A stretch of 64,000 bases of DNA from Saccharopolyspora elongata. GTDB taxonomy: Bacteria; Actinomycetota; Actinomycetes; Mycobacteriales; Pseudonocardiaceae. The DNA is taken from positions 62,001-126,000 of the forward strand of contig NZ_SMKW01000001.1 in the NCBI RefSeq assembly GCF_004348985.1. Reading direction: 5' to 3'. How positions within the stretch are numbered: position 1 is the first letter of the stretch; each line of letters begins with the position of its first letter. This document shows, piece after piece, positions 57,203 to 64,000 of the stretch. The translations under genes were made by a program, and so were the position numbers. The notes under the pieces were generated by a model that was not told the origin of the DNA, searched no databases, and saw only the letters and a program-made list of their open reading frames with translations.

Positions 57203-58563
57203 TGACCGCGTTCGAAACCAAGGAACTCTTCGGCTGGGGCCGCACCGCGCCGACTCAGGCGCGCGTGCTGAGCACCACCGACGTCGGGAAGATCGCCGAG
57301 GCGGTGCGCACGGCCGATGAGCGCGGCGTCCTCGCCCGCGGCCTGGGCCGCAGCTACGGCGACGTCGCGCAGAACGCCGGCGGCGTGGTCGTCGACATGA
57401 CCCGGCTGAACCGGATCCACGACATCGACCCGGACACCGCGATCGTGGACGTGGACGCCGGCGTCAGCCTGGACCAGCTGATGAGGGCGGCGCTGCCGCA
57501 CGGCCTGTGGGTCCCGGTGCTGCCGGGCACCCGGCAGGTGACCATCGGCGGCGCGATCGCCAACGACATCCACGGCAAGAACCACCACAGCGCGGGCAGC
57601 TTCGGCAACCACGTGCTGTCGATGGACCTGATCACCGCGGACGGACAGGTCCGGACGGTGACGCCGGACGGCGACGAGTCGGACCTGTTCTGGGCGACCG
57701 TGGCGGGCATCGGCCTCACCGGCATCATCATCCGGGCCAAGATCAAGATGACCCGGACCGAGACCGCGTACTTCGTGGCCGACCTCGAGCGCACCGACAA
57801 CCTCGACGAGACGTTGGAGCTGGTCAGCAACGGTTCCGAGGACAGGTACACGTACTCCTCGGGCTGGTTCGACGCCATCTCCACCGGCCCCAAGCTGGGC
57901 CGCGCCGCGTTCAGCCGCGGCTCGCTGGCCAAGCTGGACGAGCTGCCGCCGAAGCTGCGCGCGGACCCGCTGAAGTTCGACGCGCCCAAGCTGGCGACGC
58001 TGCCCGACGTATTCCCCAACGGGCTGGCCAACAAGCTGACCTTCAGCGCGCTCGGCGAGGCGTGGTTCCGCAAGTCGCCCAAGCGCAAGCTCGGCGTGGT
58101 GGAGAACCTGACCGCCTTCTACCACCCGCTGGACATGTTCGGCGAGTGGAACCGGGCCTACGGCTCCAAGGGCTTCCTCCAGTACCAGTTCAGCACGCCG
58201 CTGAACGCGCACGAGGACCTGCGCCGGATCCTGCTGCGGATCGCGCACTCCGGGCACTACTCGTTCCTCAACGTCTTCAAGCAGATGGGCGAGGGCAACC
58301 GGGCGCCGCTGTCGTTCCCGCACCCCGGCTGGATGGTCTGCGTCGACTTCCCGATCAAGCCGGGCCTCTCCCGGCTGTGCTCCGATCTCGACGAGATGGT
58401 GCTCGGCATCGGCGGCCGGCTCTACACCGCGAAGGACTCGCGGACCACGGCGGAGACGTTCCACCAGATGTATCCGCGAGTCGACGAGTTCCGCAAGATT
58501 CGCCAATCCGTTGACCCCGAAGGCATTTTCGCTTCAGACATGAGCCGGAGGCTTGAGCTGTGA
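57202..58563 (+). CDS. dprE1: Decaprenylphosphoryl-ribose 2'-oxidase DprE1, 453 aa
   Basis: Closest of the pair to mycobacterial DprE1: [29 protein letters not shown] with Cys380 at the benzothiazinone-reactive position, and [20 protein letters not shown] with Lys411. It oxidises decaprenyl-phospho-ribose to the 2-keto intermediate using FAD. ATG 57202 overlaps the preceding stop, and the stop overlaps the dprE2 GTG, so the three are one translationally coupled operon making DPA, the sole arabinan donor. Confidence 0.92.
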   Translation: MTAFETKELFGWGRTAPTQARVLSTTDVGKIAEAVRTADERGVLARGLGRSYGDVAQNAGGVVVDMTRLNRIHDIDPDTAIVDVDAGVSLDQLMRAALPHGLWVPVLPGTRQVTIGGAIANDIHGKNHHSAGSFGNHVLSMDLITADGQVRTVTPDGDESDLFWATVAGIGLTGIIIRAKIKMTRTETAYFVADLERTDNLDETLELVSNGSEDRYTYSSGWFDAISTGPKLGRAAFSRGSLAKLDELPPKLRADPLKFDAPKLATLPDVFPNGLANKLTFSALGEAWFRKSPKRKLGVVENLTAFYHPLDMFGEWNRAYGSKGFLQYQFSTPLNAHEDLRRILLRIAHSGHYSFLNVFKQMGEGNRAPLSFPHPGWMVCVDFPIKPGLSRLCSDLDEMVLGIGGRLYTAKDSRTTAETFHQMYPRVDEFRKIRQSVDPEGIFASDMSRRLEL

Positions 58564-59321
58564 TCGACGCCGTTGGAAACCCCCAGTCCCTGCTCGTCCT
58601 CGGCGGGACCTCCGACATCGCCTTGGCGACGGCGCAGAAGTACGCCGACCAGCGCCCGTTGCGCATCATCCTCGCGGACCGCCCGGAGGAGCAGGAGCGC
58701 TTGGACGCGGCCGCCGAGCGGCTGCGCAAGACCGGCAGCACGGTGTCGATCCTGACGTTCGACGCCCGCAAGCCGGAGACGCACGCCGAGGTCATCGACA
58801 AGGCCTTCGCCGACGGAGACGTCGACGTCACGCTGATCGCCTTCGGCATCCAGGGCGACAACGAGAAGGGCTGGACCGACGTCGAGGCGGCCCGTGCGGT
58901 GGCCGACATCAACTACCTGGCCCCGGTGTCGCTGGGCGTGCTGCTGGCCGAGAAGCTGCGCAAGCAGGGCCACGGCAACGTCGCGGTGATGTCCTCCCCC
59001 GCCGGTGAGCGCGCGCGGCGGTCGAACTTCGTCTACGGCTCCTCGAAGGCCGGCCTGGACGTGTTCTTCTCCGGCCTGGGCTACGCGCTGGAGGAGCACG
59101 GCGTCAAGGTGACCGTCGTGCGGCCGAACTTCACCCACACCAAGCTCACCGAGGGCATGAAGGCCGCGCCGATGGCGAACACCCCGGAAAGCGTCGCCGA
59201 GGTGATCGTGAACGGCGTTCGCAAGGGCAGCCCGCTGGTGTACGCCCCCGCGCAGTTCCGGTTCGTGATGTCGATCCTGCGGCACGTGCCGCGCGCCATC
59301 TTCCGCCGCCTGCCGATCTGA
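58560..59321 (+). CDS. dprE2: Decaprenylphosphoryl-2-keto-ribose reductase DprE2, 253 aa
   Basis: SDR fold: [20 protein letters not shown] with the NAD(P) glycine loop, [20 protein letters not shown] and the catalytic Tyr-x3-Lys in [14 protein letters not shown]. It reduces the DprE1 product to decaprenyl-phospho-arabinose. GTG 58560 overlaps the dprE1 stop. Homologous to Rv3791. A hairpin follows. Confidence 0.93.
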   Translation: MIDAVGNPQSLLVLGGTSDIALATAQKYADQRPLRIILADRPEEQERLDAAAERLRKTGSTVSILTFDARKPETHAEVIDKAFADGDVDVTLIAFGIQGDNEKGWTDVEAARAVADINYLAPVSLGVLLAEKLRKQGHGNVAVMSSPAGERARRSNFVYGSSKAGLDVFFSGLGYALEEHGVKVTVVRPNFTHTKLTEGMKAAPMANTPESVAEVIVNGVRKGSPLVYAPAQFRFVMSILRHVPRAIFRRLPI

Positions 59322-59334
59322 TCGGTTTTCCGCG

Positions 59335-59363
59335 GGGCCGCCGGGGCAACGCCTCGGCGGCCC
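59335..59363 (+). terminator. Terminator of the dprE operon
   Basis: GGGCCGCCG pairs with CGGCGGCCC, beginning 14 bp after the dprE2 stop codon. Confidence 0.8.
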
Positions 59364-59592
59364 TTCGACGTTGCGGGAGCGTTGGGCGGCACGGGGATTC
59401 GGCTTCCGCAGTGGGCCGTCCGCGTGAAACCGCAGCATTCGGGGGAAGGGATACCCCTGCGATTCCGAGGGTTATCCCGCGCGTTCCCCGTTCTGCACGA
59501 AAACAGGGCGGTCGTCGTGAAGAATCGGGAAGCAGCACGGGTGCGCACCACGATGGCACCGCCAACCCGATTCCGCGCCGCGCGAGGGCCAG

Positions 59593-60423
59593 ATGTCCGC
59601 CGAACAACCGAAACGCTCCCGCGAGATCAAGCCCGATCACGTGATCCTGGCGTTCCGCGTGATCGCGCACCTGGTCTTCCCGTGGCTCGCCGCCAGGTTC
59701 GTGTACAAACCGCGCGTCGGACGGCAACGGCGGGACCGGGTGCTGGATCGGCTGGCGTTCTGGCGGTCGGCGGTCGGCCTGCTCGCGGTGCTGGCGGCGA
59801 CCAACGCCTACCTCTCGCCGTTCATGGTCTTGGGCGACAACTACGCCAAGGCGTTGCGCACCGCGGCATTCGCCATGCTGGCCGCGCCGCTGCCGTTCCT
59901 GGTACTGCTCGCCGTGACCCGATCCGGGTACCGCTACGAACTCCTCCCGGGCGGTCGGCGCATGTTGGGTCGAGGGGCGCTCGCACTGGCAGCGTTCGCG
60001 CTGCCGCTGGCCTTGCTCTTCGCCACCGACGGCGGCAGCTACGAGGTCACCACGCTGGCAGGGCTGCTCGTCGCGTTGATCGTGGTGGCCGTGATCGGCT
60101 GGTACGCGGCCTTCTGCCTCTGCACGCTTTACTGGGCCGCTCGCACCAGCTTCTGGATCAGCGAGATCCACCCGCTGCTAGCACCGGTCGCCTCGTCGTT
60201 CTTCGTGCTGCTGATCACCGGGCAGGAGATCATCAGCCTCGACACCAAGGGCGTGCCCGCTCCGCTGTGGCTCGGACTGAACCTCTGCGGGGTGGCCTCG
60301 ACGTTGGTGCTCGCCGTCTTCGAGTACCGGCACGCCTGGTTGACCGGTTACCGGTTCCGCGGTGGACCGCGGCCGGTGGCCGCGCCAGCGCACCGGGATG
60401 GAACGGAGCCGACCGGGCGGTAA
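59593..60423 (+). CDS. Multi-pass membrane protein, unknown, 276 aa
   Basis: Six or seven hydrophobic segments (LAFWRSAVGLLAVLAATNAY, AFAMLAAPLPFLVLLAV, GALALAAFALPLALLFAT, LLVALIVVAVIGWYAAFCLC, HPLLAPVASSFFVLLIT, LCGVASTLVLAVFE). The basic N-terminus (RFVYKPRVGRQRRDRVLDRL) is cytoplasmic. ATG 59593. No family recognised. Position after dprE2 suggests an envelope role, but the terminator between them argues for a separate transcript. Confidence 0.6.
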   Translation: MSAEQPKRSREIKPDHVILAFRVIAHLVFPWLAARFVYKPRVGRQRRDRVLDRLAFWRSAVGLLAVLAATNAYLSPFMVLGDNYAKALRTAAFAMLAAPLPFLVLLAVTRSGYRYELLPGGRRMLGRGALALAAFALPLALLFATDGGSYEVTTLAGLLVALIVVAVIGWYAAFCLCTLYWAARTSFWISEIHPLLAPVASSFFVLLITGQEIISLDTKGVPAPLWLGLNLCGVASTLVLAVFEYRHAWLTGYRFRGGPRPVAAPAHRDGTEPTGR

Positions 60424-60589
60424 CGATAGGCGCAGAAATTTCGCTCCGGAGGCAACGTTTCGAGGCGCTCCGGCGATCATCGATGTGACGGCGCTGTTAA
60501 GGCGTTCCGTCCGATATGTGACTTCCCGACGCGCTTCGCGCAGAGGAAGCGCGGATGCCCGGCGAAGTGGGGTTCATCGGGTGCCCGTG

Positions 60590-60634
60590 TCCGTGGGTCC
60601 TCCACCTGCCCATAACGTCTGGAGGACCCACGGA
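60590..60634 (+). terminator. Hairpin upstream of the LGFP gene
   Basis: Fifteen-base perfect arms, TCCGTGGGTCCTCCA (60590-60604) and complement (60620-60634). It may end the membrane-protein transcript or lie in the LGFP leader. Confidence 0.7.
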
Positions 60635-60740
60635 ACGCACCGATTCTGCCCGTCGGTCCGTTCGGGGGAAAACCGCGAATCCGGGCAACCTGCGGGGGTC
60701 TTTCGGCGATCACCGGATGACCTGACCGAAAGGGTTGCGA

Positions 60741-62042
60741 GTGAACGTCAAACGACTCGTGGCGGCCGTGGCCGCCACCGCAGCGATCACCGGGCTGGCC
60801 ACCGCCGCACCGGCGGTCGCGCAGACCGAACCGACGACCTCGGCGCCGAGCACGTCCGCCGAGGTCCCGAGCGAGCCGACCACGTCGGCGCCCGTCGAAC
60901 CGACCACGTCGGCACCTGGCGAGCCGACGACTTCCGCGCCGTCCGAGCCGACGACATCGGCTCGTGCTGAGCCGACGACATCGGCGCCGGGCGAAGCCGA
61001 TCCGGGCGAGGGCGCGATCCAGCAGCGCTACGAATCGATGTCCGCCGAGGAGAAGGCGCAGGTCGGCGCGCCCGCCGGGCACGAGGTCGTCGAGGACGAG
61101 GGCCTGCGCTGGCAGGACTTCGAGAACGCCCGCTTCTACTGGACTCCCGACACCGACGTGACGGTCGTGCGCGGGATGATCTACCTGGGGTTCCTGGAGC
61201 GCGGCGGGCACGACGCGCTGGGCGTGCCGATCACCGACGAGCTGGCCAGCAGCGGCGGCGGCCGGTACAGCGACTTCCTGACCCGCGACGGCGTGATCCA
61301 CTCGGCCATCTACTGGTCGACGCGCACCGGCGGGCACCTGGTCGTGGGCCCGATCCTGGAGCACTTCCGCGAGCTCGGCGAGGACGCCCGCTTCGGCTAC
61401 CCGGCGACCGACACGCGGCTCACGCCGGACGGTTTCGGCGCCTACAACCACTTCCTGACGCCGAACGCCCAGCACGAGGACGCGTCGATCTACTGGACGC
61501 AGCCGTCCGGGCCGAACGCGGTGCAGGGCGCGATCCGGGAGAAGTGGGCGGCCACCGGCTGGGAACGCGGCCCGCTGGGCTTCCCGGTCACCGACGAACT
61601 GTCCACACCGGACGGTGTGGGGCGCTACAACCGGTTCAACGGCGACGGCAGCTTCCCGGCCGGGATCGTGTGGAGCCCGCAGACCGGCGCGCACTCGGTG
61701 CAGGGCGTGATCGCGCAGCGCTACATCGAGCTGAGCGGCCCGGCGGGCGTGCTCGGCTACCCGACCACCGATGAGCTCGGCACGCCCGACGGGCGGGGCC
61801 GCTTCAACCACTTCACCGGCACCGGCGGGGCGTCGATCTACTGGACGCCGCAGACCGGCGCGCACGAGGTGTACGGCGGCATCCGCGCCCGCTGGTCGCA
61901 GCTCGGCTGGGAGCGCTCCTACCTGGGCTATCCGGTGACGGGCGAGCACGACGTCCCGCAGGGCCGGGCGAGCGAGTTCGAGCACGGCTCCATCGAGTGG
62001 CACCGCGAAGGCGGCCAGGTGGTCGACGTCCCGAAGGGCTGA
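60741..62042 (+). CDS. Secreted LGFP-repeat surface protein, 433 aa
   Basis: Signal peptide (cleaved after APAVAQ, residue ~28), then a low-complexity stalk of EPTTSAP repeats (residues ~30-85). Six or more LGFP-type repeats of ~50 residues follow (GVPITDEL, GYPATDTR, GFPVTDEL, GYPTTDEL, GYPVTGEH). LGFP repeats anchor proteins to the mycolate/arabinogalactan layer in corynebacteria. No enzyme domain is attached, so it is probably structural. GTG 60741 with AAAGGG upstream. Confidence 0.88.
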   Translation: MNVKRLVAAVAATAAITGLATAAPAVAQTEPTTSAPSTSAEVPSEPTTSAPVEPTTSAPGEPTTSAPSEPTTSARAEPTTSAPGEADPGEGAIQQRYESMSAEEKAQVGAPAGHEVVEDEGLRWQDFENARFYWTPDTDVTVVRGMIYLGFLERGGHDALGVPITDELASSGGGRYSDFLTRDGVIHSAIYWSTRTGGHLVVGPILEHFRELGEDARFGYPATDTRLTPDGFGAYNHFLTPNAQHEDASIYWTQPSGPNAVQGAIREKWAATGWERGPLGFPVTDELSTPDGVGRYNRFNGDGSFPAGIVWSPQTGAHSVQGVIAQRYIELSGPAGVLGYPTTDELGTPDGRGRFNHFTGTGGASIYWTPQTGAHEVYGGIRARWSQLGWERSYLGYPVTGEHDVPQGRASEFEHGSIEWHREGGQVVDVPKG

Positions 62043-62148
62043 GCAGGGGCGGGCAACCGGAGATCGGCGGGGCGATTTCCGGTTGCCCGCGTGCGTGGCG
62101 TCGAATTCATGGCGGACTTCGAGACCGCCATTTCGACGTGCCGTGCGG

Positions 62149-62218
62149 GTGGCGATTTCGCGCGAAATCGCCACTTCTCAGGCGTGGCGAACGGCGATTT
62201 CGCGCGAAATCGCCGTTC
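62149..62218. repeat. Pair of TTTCGCGCGAAA palindromes, 42 bp centre to centre
   Basis: Perfect palindromes of 26 bp (62149-62174, arms GTGGCGATTTCGC) and 30 bp (62189-62218, arms beginning GAACGGCGATTTC) around the same core, centres 61.5 and 203.5, exactly 42 bp apart. Between the convergent LGFP and GT-C genes. The flanks differ between the two but stay self-complementary. Confidence 0.9.
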
Positions 62219-62241
62219 TGGCGCGGACGACGTGACCGGCG

Positions 62242-63717
62242 TCAGCGGGGTTCGAGGACCAGGTGGGCGTGTTCCGCCCAGGTCGAGCCGATGTCCCAGC
62301 GCGGGTCCGGTCCCGGGCCGGGTTCGCGGCGGAGGACCACGTCGATCGGGCGAGGTTCGGTCGGGGTGAAGTGGCGGTAGTTGAACTCCAGCAGCGCGCG
62401 GACGAACGGCGTCGCGTCGGCCAGCCGCTGCTCGATCTGGGGCGCCAGGTAGCCGCGGTCGGAGAAGGTGTCGACGATCGCGCAGTCGCAGAAGTACGCG
62501 AGGGCGCCGATCTCGCCCGGGCTGGTGACCGTGCGGTCGCCGACGAGGCGTCCGAGGTCGGTGCCGATCCGCTCGTACTCGGCCGCCGTCGCCCAGTTCG
62601 TCATGATCGCCGCCTCGCGCCACGGCAGGCCGTGCTGAGCGGCGAACCAGACCTGCGCCACGAGCACCGCGCACCCGGCCAACCCCGCCAACGACCACCG
62701 GGCCGCGACCGCGCCGATGCCTCCGGCCAGCAACAACGACAGCCCGATCAGGCTCGGCGCGTAGTACCAGTGGTACGGCGGAACGCCCATGAGCGTGTAG
62801 ACGTAGTAGTGCGCGATCGCGCCGAGCCCGATCAGCGCCCACGGCCACAGCGGCACGGCGCGGCGGAACGCCCTCAGCACGCACGCGATCGGCAAGCACA
62901 CCAGGCCGAGCACGGCCGGGATCAGCGAAACCACCACGGCCGTCGGGAAAACCCCGTGGTAGAGCTCCAGGCCGTTGCTGAAGTCCCAGTCGCCCCAGGA
63001 CTTCTGCAGCTGCTTGATCACCAGCGTGTCCGGCACGGCCGAGCCGAAGTACAGCCAGCTGAACGCGAACCACGGCACCACGATCGCCGCGGCCGCCGAT
63101 AACCAGCGCCACCAGCCGCGCCACAGGCCCGGCCGGCCGATCAGCACCACCAGGACGAACACGCCGAGGTCCAGCCGCGTCAGGGCGAGCAGCCCGGCGG
63201 CGACGCCGAACAGCACCGGCCGGCGTTGCACCGCCGCCAGCAGCAGCACGCCGAGCAGCGCCGAGGCGAGCGTCATCTCCAGGCCCACCGTCGAGAGCAC
63301 CAGCGGGTTCGCCGCCACCAGCAGCGCCCCCACAGCGCCCGTCCAACCAGGGAAACCGCTGGTCCGCGCCGCGCTGCGGAGCGACACCGCGAGCAGGACG
63401 TTGGCCAGCACGAACACCACGCCCAGCGCCACGACCGGCTGCCGCACCACCGCCGTGACCGCGGCGAGCACCAGCACGTTCAGCGGCGCGGTCGCGGAGT
63501 TCGAGACTTCGGCGCCGATCAGCCCCCAGTGGCCGTGGAACGCCAGGTTCCGGGCATAGCTCAACGTGATGTAGCTGTCGTCGATGAGTGCGCTGTGGAC
63601 GACCCAGAACAGCGCGCCGGCCACGACGCCGACCACCAGCGGCATCCAGAACGAGCCCGCGGACCGAGTCCGCTCCCGCTGCTCCTCCGCGACCGCAACT
63701 TCCGCAACGCCCACCAT
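62242..63717 (-). CDS. GT-C membrane glycosyltransferase, AftB-like candidate, 491 aa
   Basis: About ten to eleven membrane helices with the GT-C Asp pair at residues 46-47 in ALIDDSYITLSYARNL, the loop that binds polyprenyl-phospho sugars. The DD-S/A-YI-x-x-RYARNL signature is shared with arabinosyltransferase AftB and related lipid-sugar enzymes, and the C-terminus is a small soluble part (YLAPQIEQRLADATPFVRAL). AftB would cap arabinan with beta-1,2 Araf, which fits the neighbourhood, but the protein is shorter than AftB (~630). ATG 63717 with AGGAGCG upstream. Confidence 0.7.
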   Translation of the reverse strand: MVGVAEVAVAEEQRERTRSAGSFWMPLVVGVVAGALFWVVHSALIDDSYITLSYARNLAFHGHWGLIGAEVSNSATAPLNVLVLAAVTAVVRQPVVALGVVFVLANVLLAVSLRSAARTSGFPGWTGAVGALLVAANPLVLSTVGLEMTLASALLGVLLLAAVQRRPVLFGVAAGLLALTRLDLGVFVLVVLIGRPGLWRGWWRWLSAAAAIVVPWFAFSWLYFGSAVPDTLVIKQLQKSWGDWDFSNGLELYHGVFPTAVVVSLIPAVLGLVCLPIACVLRAFRRAVPLWPWALIGLGAIAHYYVYTLMGVPPYHWYYAPSLIGLSLLLAGGIGAVAARWSLAGLAGCAVLVAQVWFAAQHGLPWREAAIMTNWATAAEYERIGTDLGRLVGDRTVTSPGEIGALAYFCDCAIVDTFSDRGYLAPQIEQRLADATPFVRALLEFNYRHFTPTEPRPIDVVLRREPGPGPDPRWDIGSTWAEHAHLVLEPR

Positions 63718-63904
63718 GTGCCCGCTCCTGTCTGTCCGACACGTGCACGCCGGAGCGGTGCGGCGGGTTGCCCGCCGCGGGCAACCTGCGCGGCGCCCCG
63801 ATCGTCAATCGGCTGGACGAATTCGGCGCGCCGCCGCCGTGCGTCGCGCGCAGCGTTGGCCAGGATTGAGCAGGCGAGGAAAAGTCCGATCTGCGAGGAG
63901 CGCG

Positions 63905-64000
63905 GTGAAGTACTTGAGCAGTCCGGCACAGCTCGATCCGCCGGCCGAGCCGCAGACCGACGGAACCGGTGCCGACCGCCCGCGGCGATCCCGCGCAGGC
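63905..64000 (+). CDS. Start of a gene cut by the right edge
   Basis: GTG 63905 preceded by GAGGAG opens MKYLSSPAQLDPPAEPQTDG and remains open to the window edge (32 codons). The Pro-rich polar start gives no family. Divergent from the GT-C gene. Confidence 0.45.
   Translation, partial: MKYLSSPAQLDPPAEPQTDGTGADRPRRSRAG

Noticed and set aside
60840-60990. EPTTSAP repeats as a possible mobile or VNTR element
   Set aside because: They are degenerate at DNA level and form a normal Pro/Thr stalk after the signal peptide of the LGFP protein.

Overview
The window is GC-rich actinomycete chromosome. Codon use, many GTG starts, promoters without leaders, three Ser/Arg tRNA genes, a chaplin-like aerial-surface protein, arabinan/DPA cell-wall genes and a bacterial proteasome activator all point to a mycolata-related filamentous genus of the Pseudonocardiales; Saccharopolyspora or a close relative is my best guess. 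This is inferred from gene content; no database search was possible.

Layout. 1-13.5 kb is ordinary accessory chromosome: a GlxA-type regulator divergent from an MFS pump, a TIR/NB-ARC/TPR STAND protein, a DUF1707 protein, a twin P-loop protein, a thioredoxin/MerR pair, an ArsR-SRPBCC-TIGR03086 operon with two visible operators, and an MFS exporter behind a consensus promoter that contains CsoR-like dyads. 13,575-26,176 is a complete integrated actinomycete integrative and conjugative element (AICE). It is bounded by a 55-bp direct repeat (attL/attR) in the 3' half of tRNA-Arg(ACG) and carries a KorSA-like GntR regulator facing an SCO3933-family gene across inverted operators, a run of tiny coupled ORFs, TraSA, a GGDEF protein, SpdB-like membrane proteins, RepSA, Xis and Int. 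26-44 kb holds tRNAs, acetoacetyl-CoA synthetase, an aminotransferase, a chaplin, an L,D-transpeptidase, two paralogous lipoproteins, an ABC-2 exporter with two MarR regulators, a DapA-like aldolase, and secreted hydrolases and an aminopeptidase.

44.4-63.7 kb is a cell-envelope region whose order recalls the M. tuberculosis Rv3777-Rv3791 segment (from memory): quinone oxidoreductase, a PLP-fold protein without its lysine, Bpa, the Wzm/Wzt galactan exporter, GlfT1, one Emb arabinosyltransferase, GtrA, two tandem DprE1 paralogues, DprE2, then an LGFP-repeat surface protein and a GT-C membrane glycosyltransferase. Together they would start galactan (GlfT1), export the lipid-linked galactan (Wzm/Wzt), make decaprenyl-phospho-arabinose (DprE1/DprE2), help place it (GtrA) and polymerise arabinan (Emb).

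The most unexpected non-genic structure is a set of dispersed intergenic palindromes built on TTTC-N4-GAAA. The TTTCGCGCGAAA type occurs at three loci, always as a pair exactly 42 bp apart centre to centre. A second type makes a 48-bp hairpin with two cores 24 bp apart, also at three loci. Most copies lie between convergent genes. Other points worth a second look are the tandem dprE1 pair (only one copy has the benzothiazinone-reactive Cys position), the HGDEF diguanylate-cyclase-like protein on the AICE, and two enzyme-fold proteins lacking the expected catalytic residue (45,597 and 28,510).
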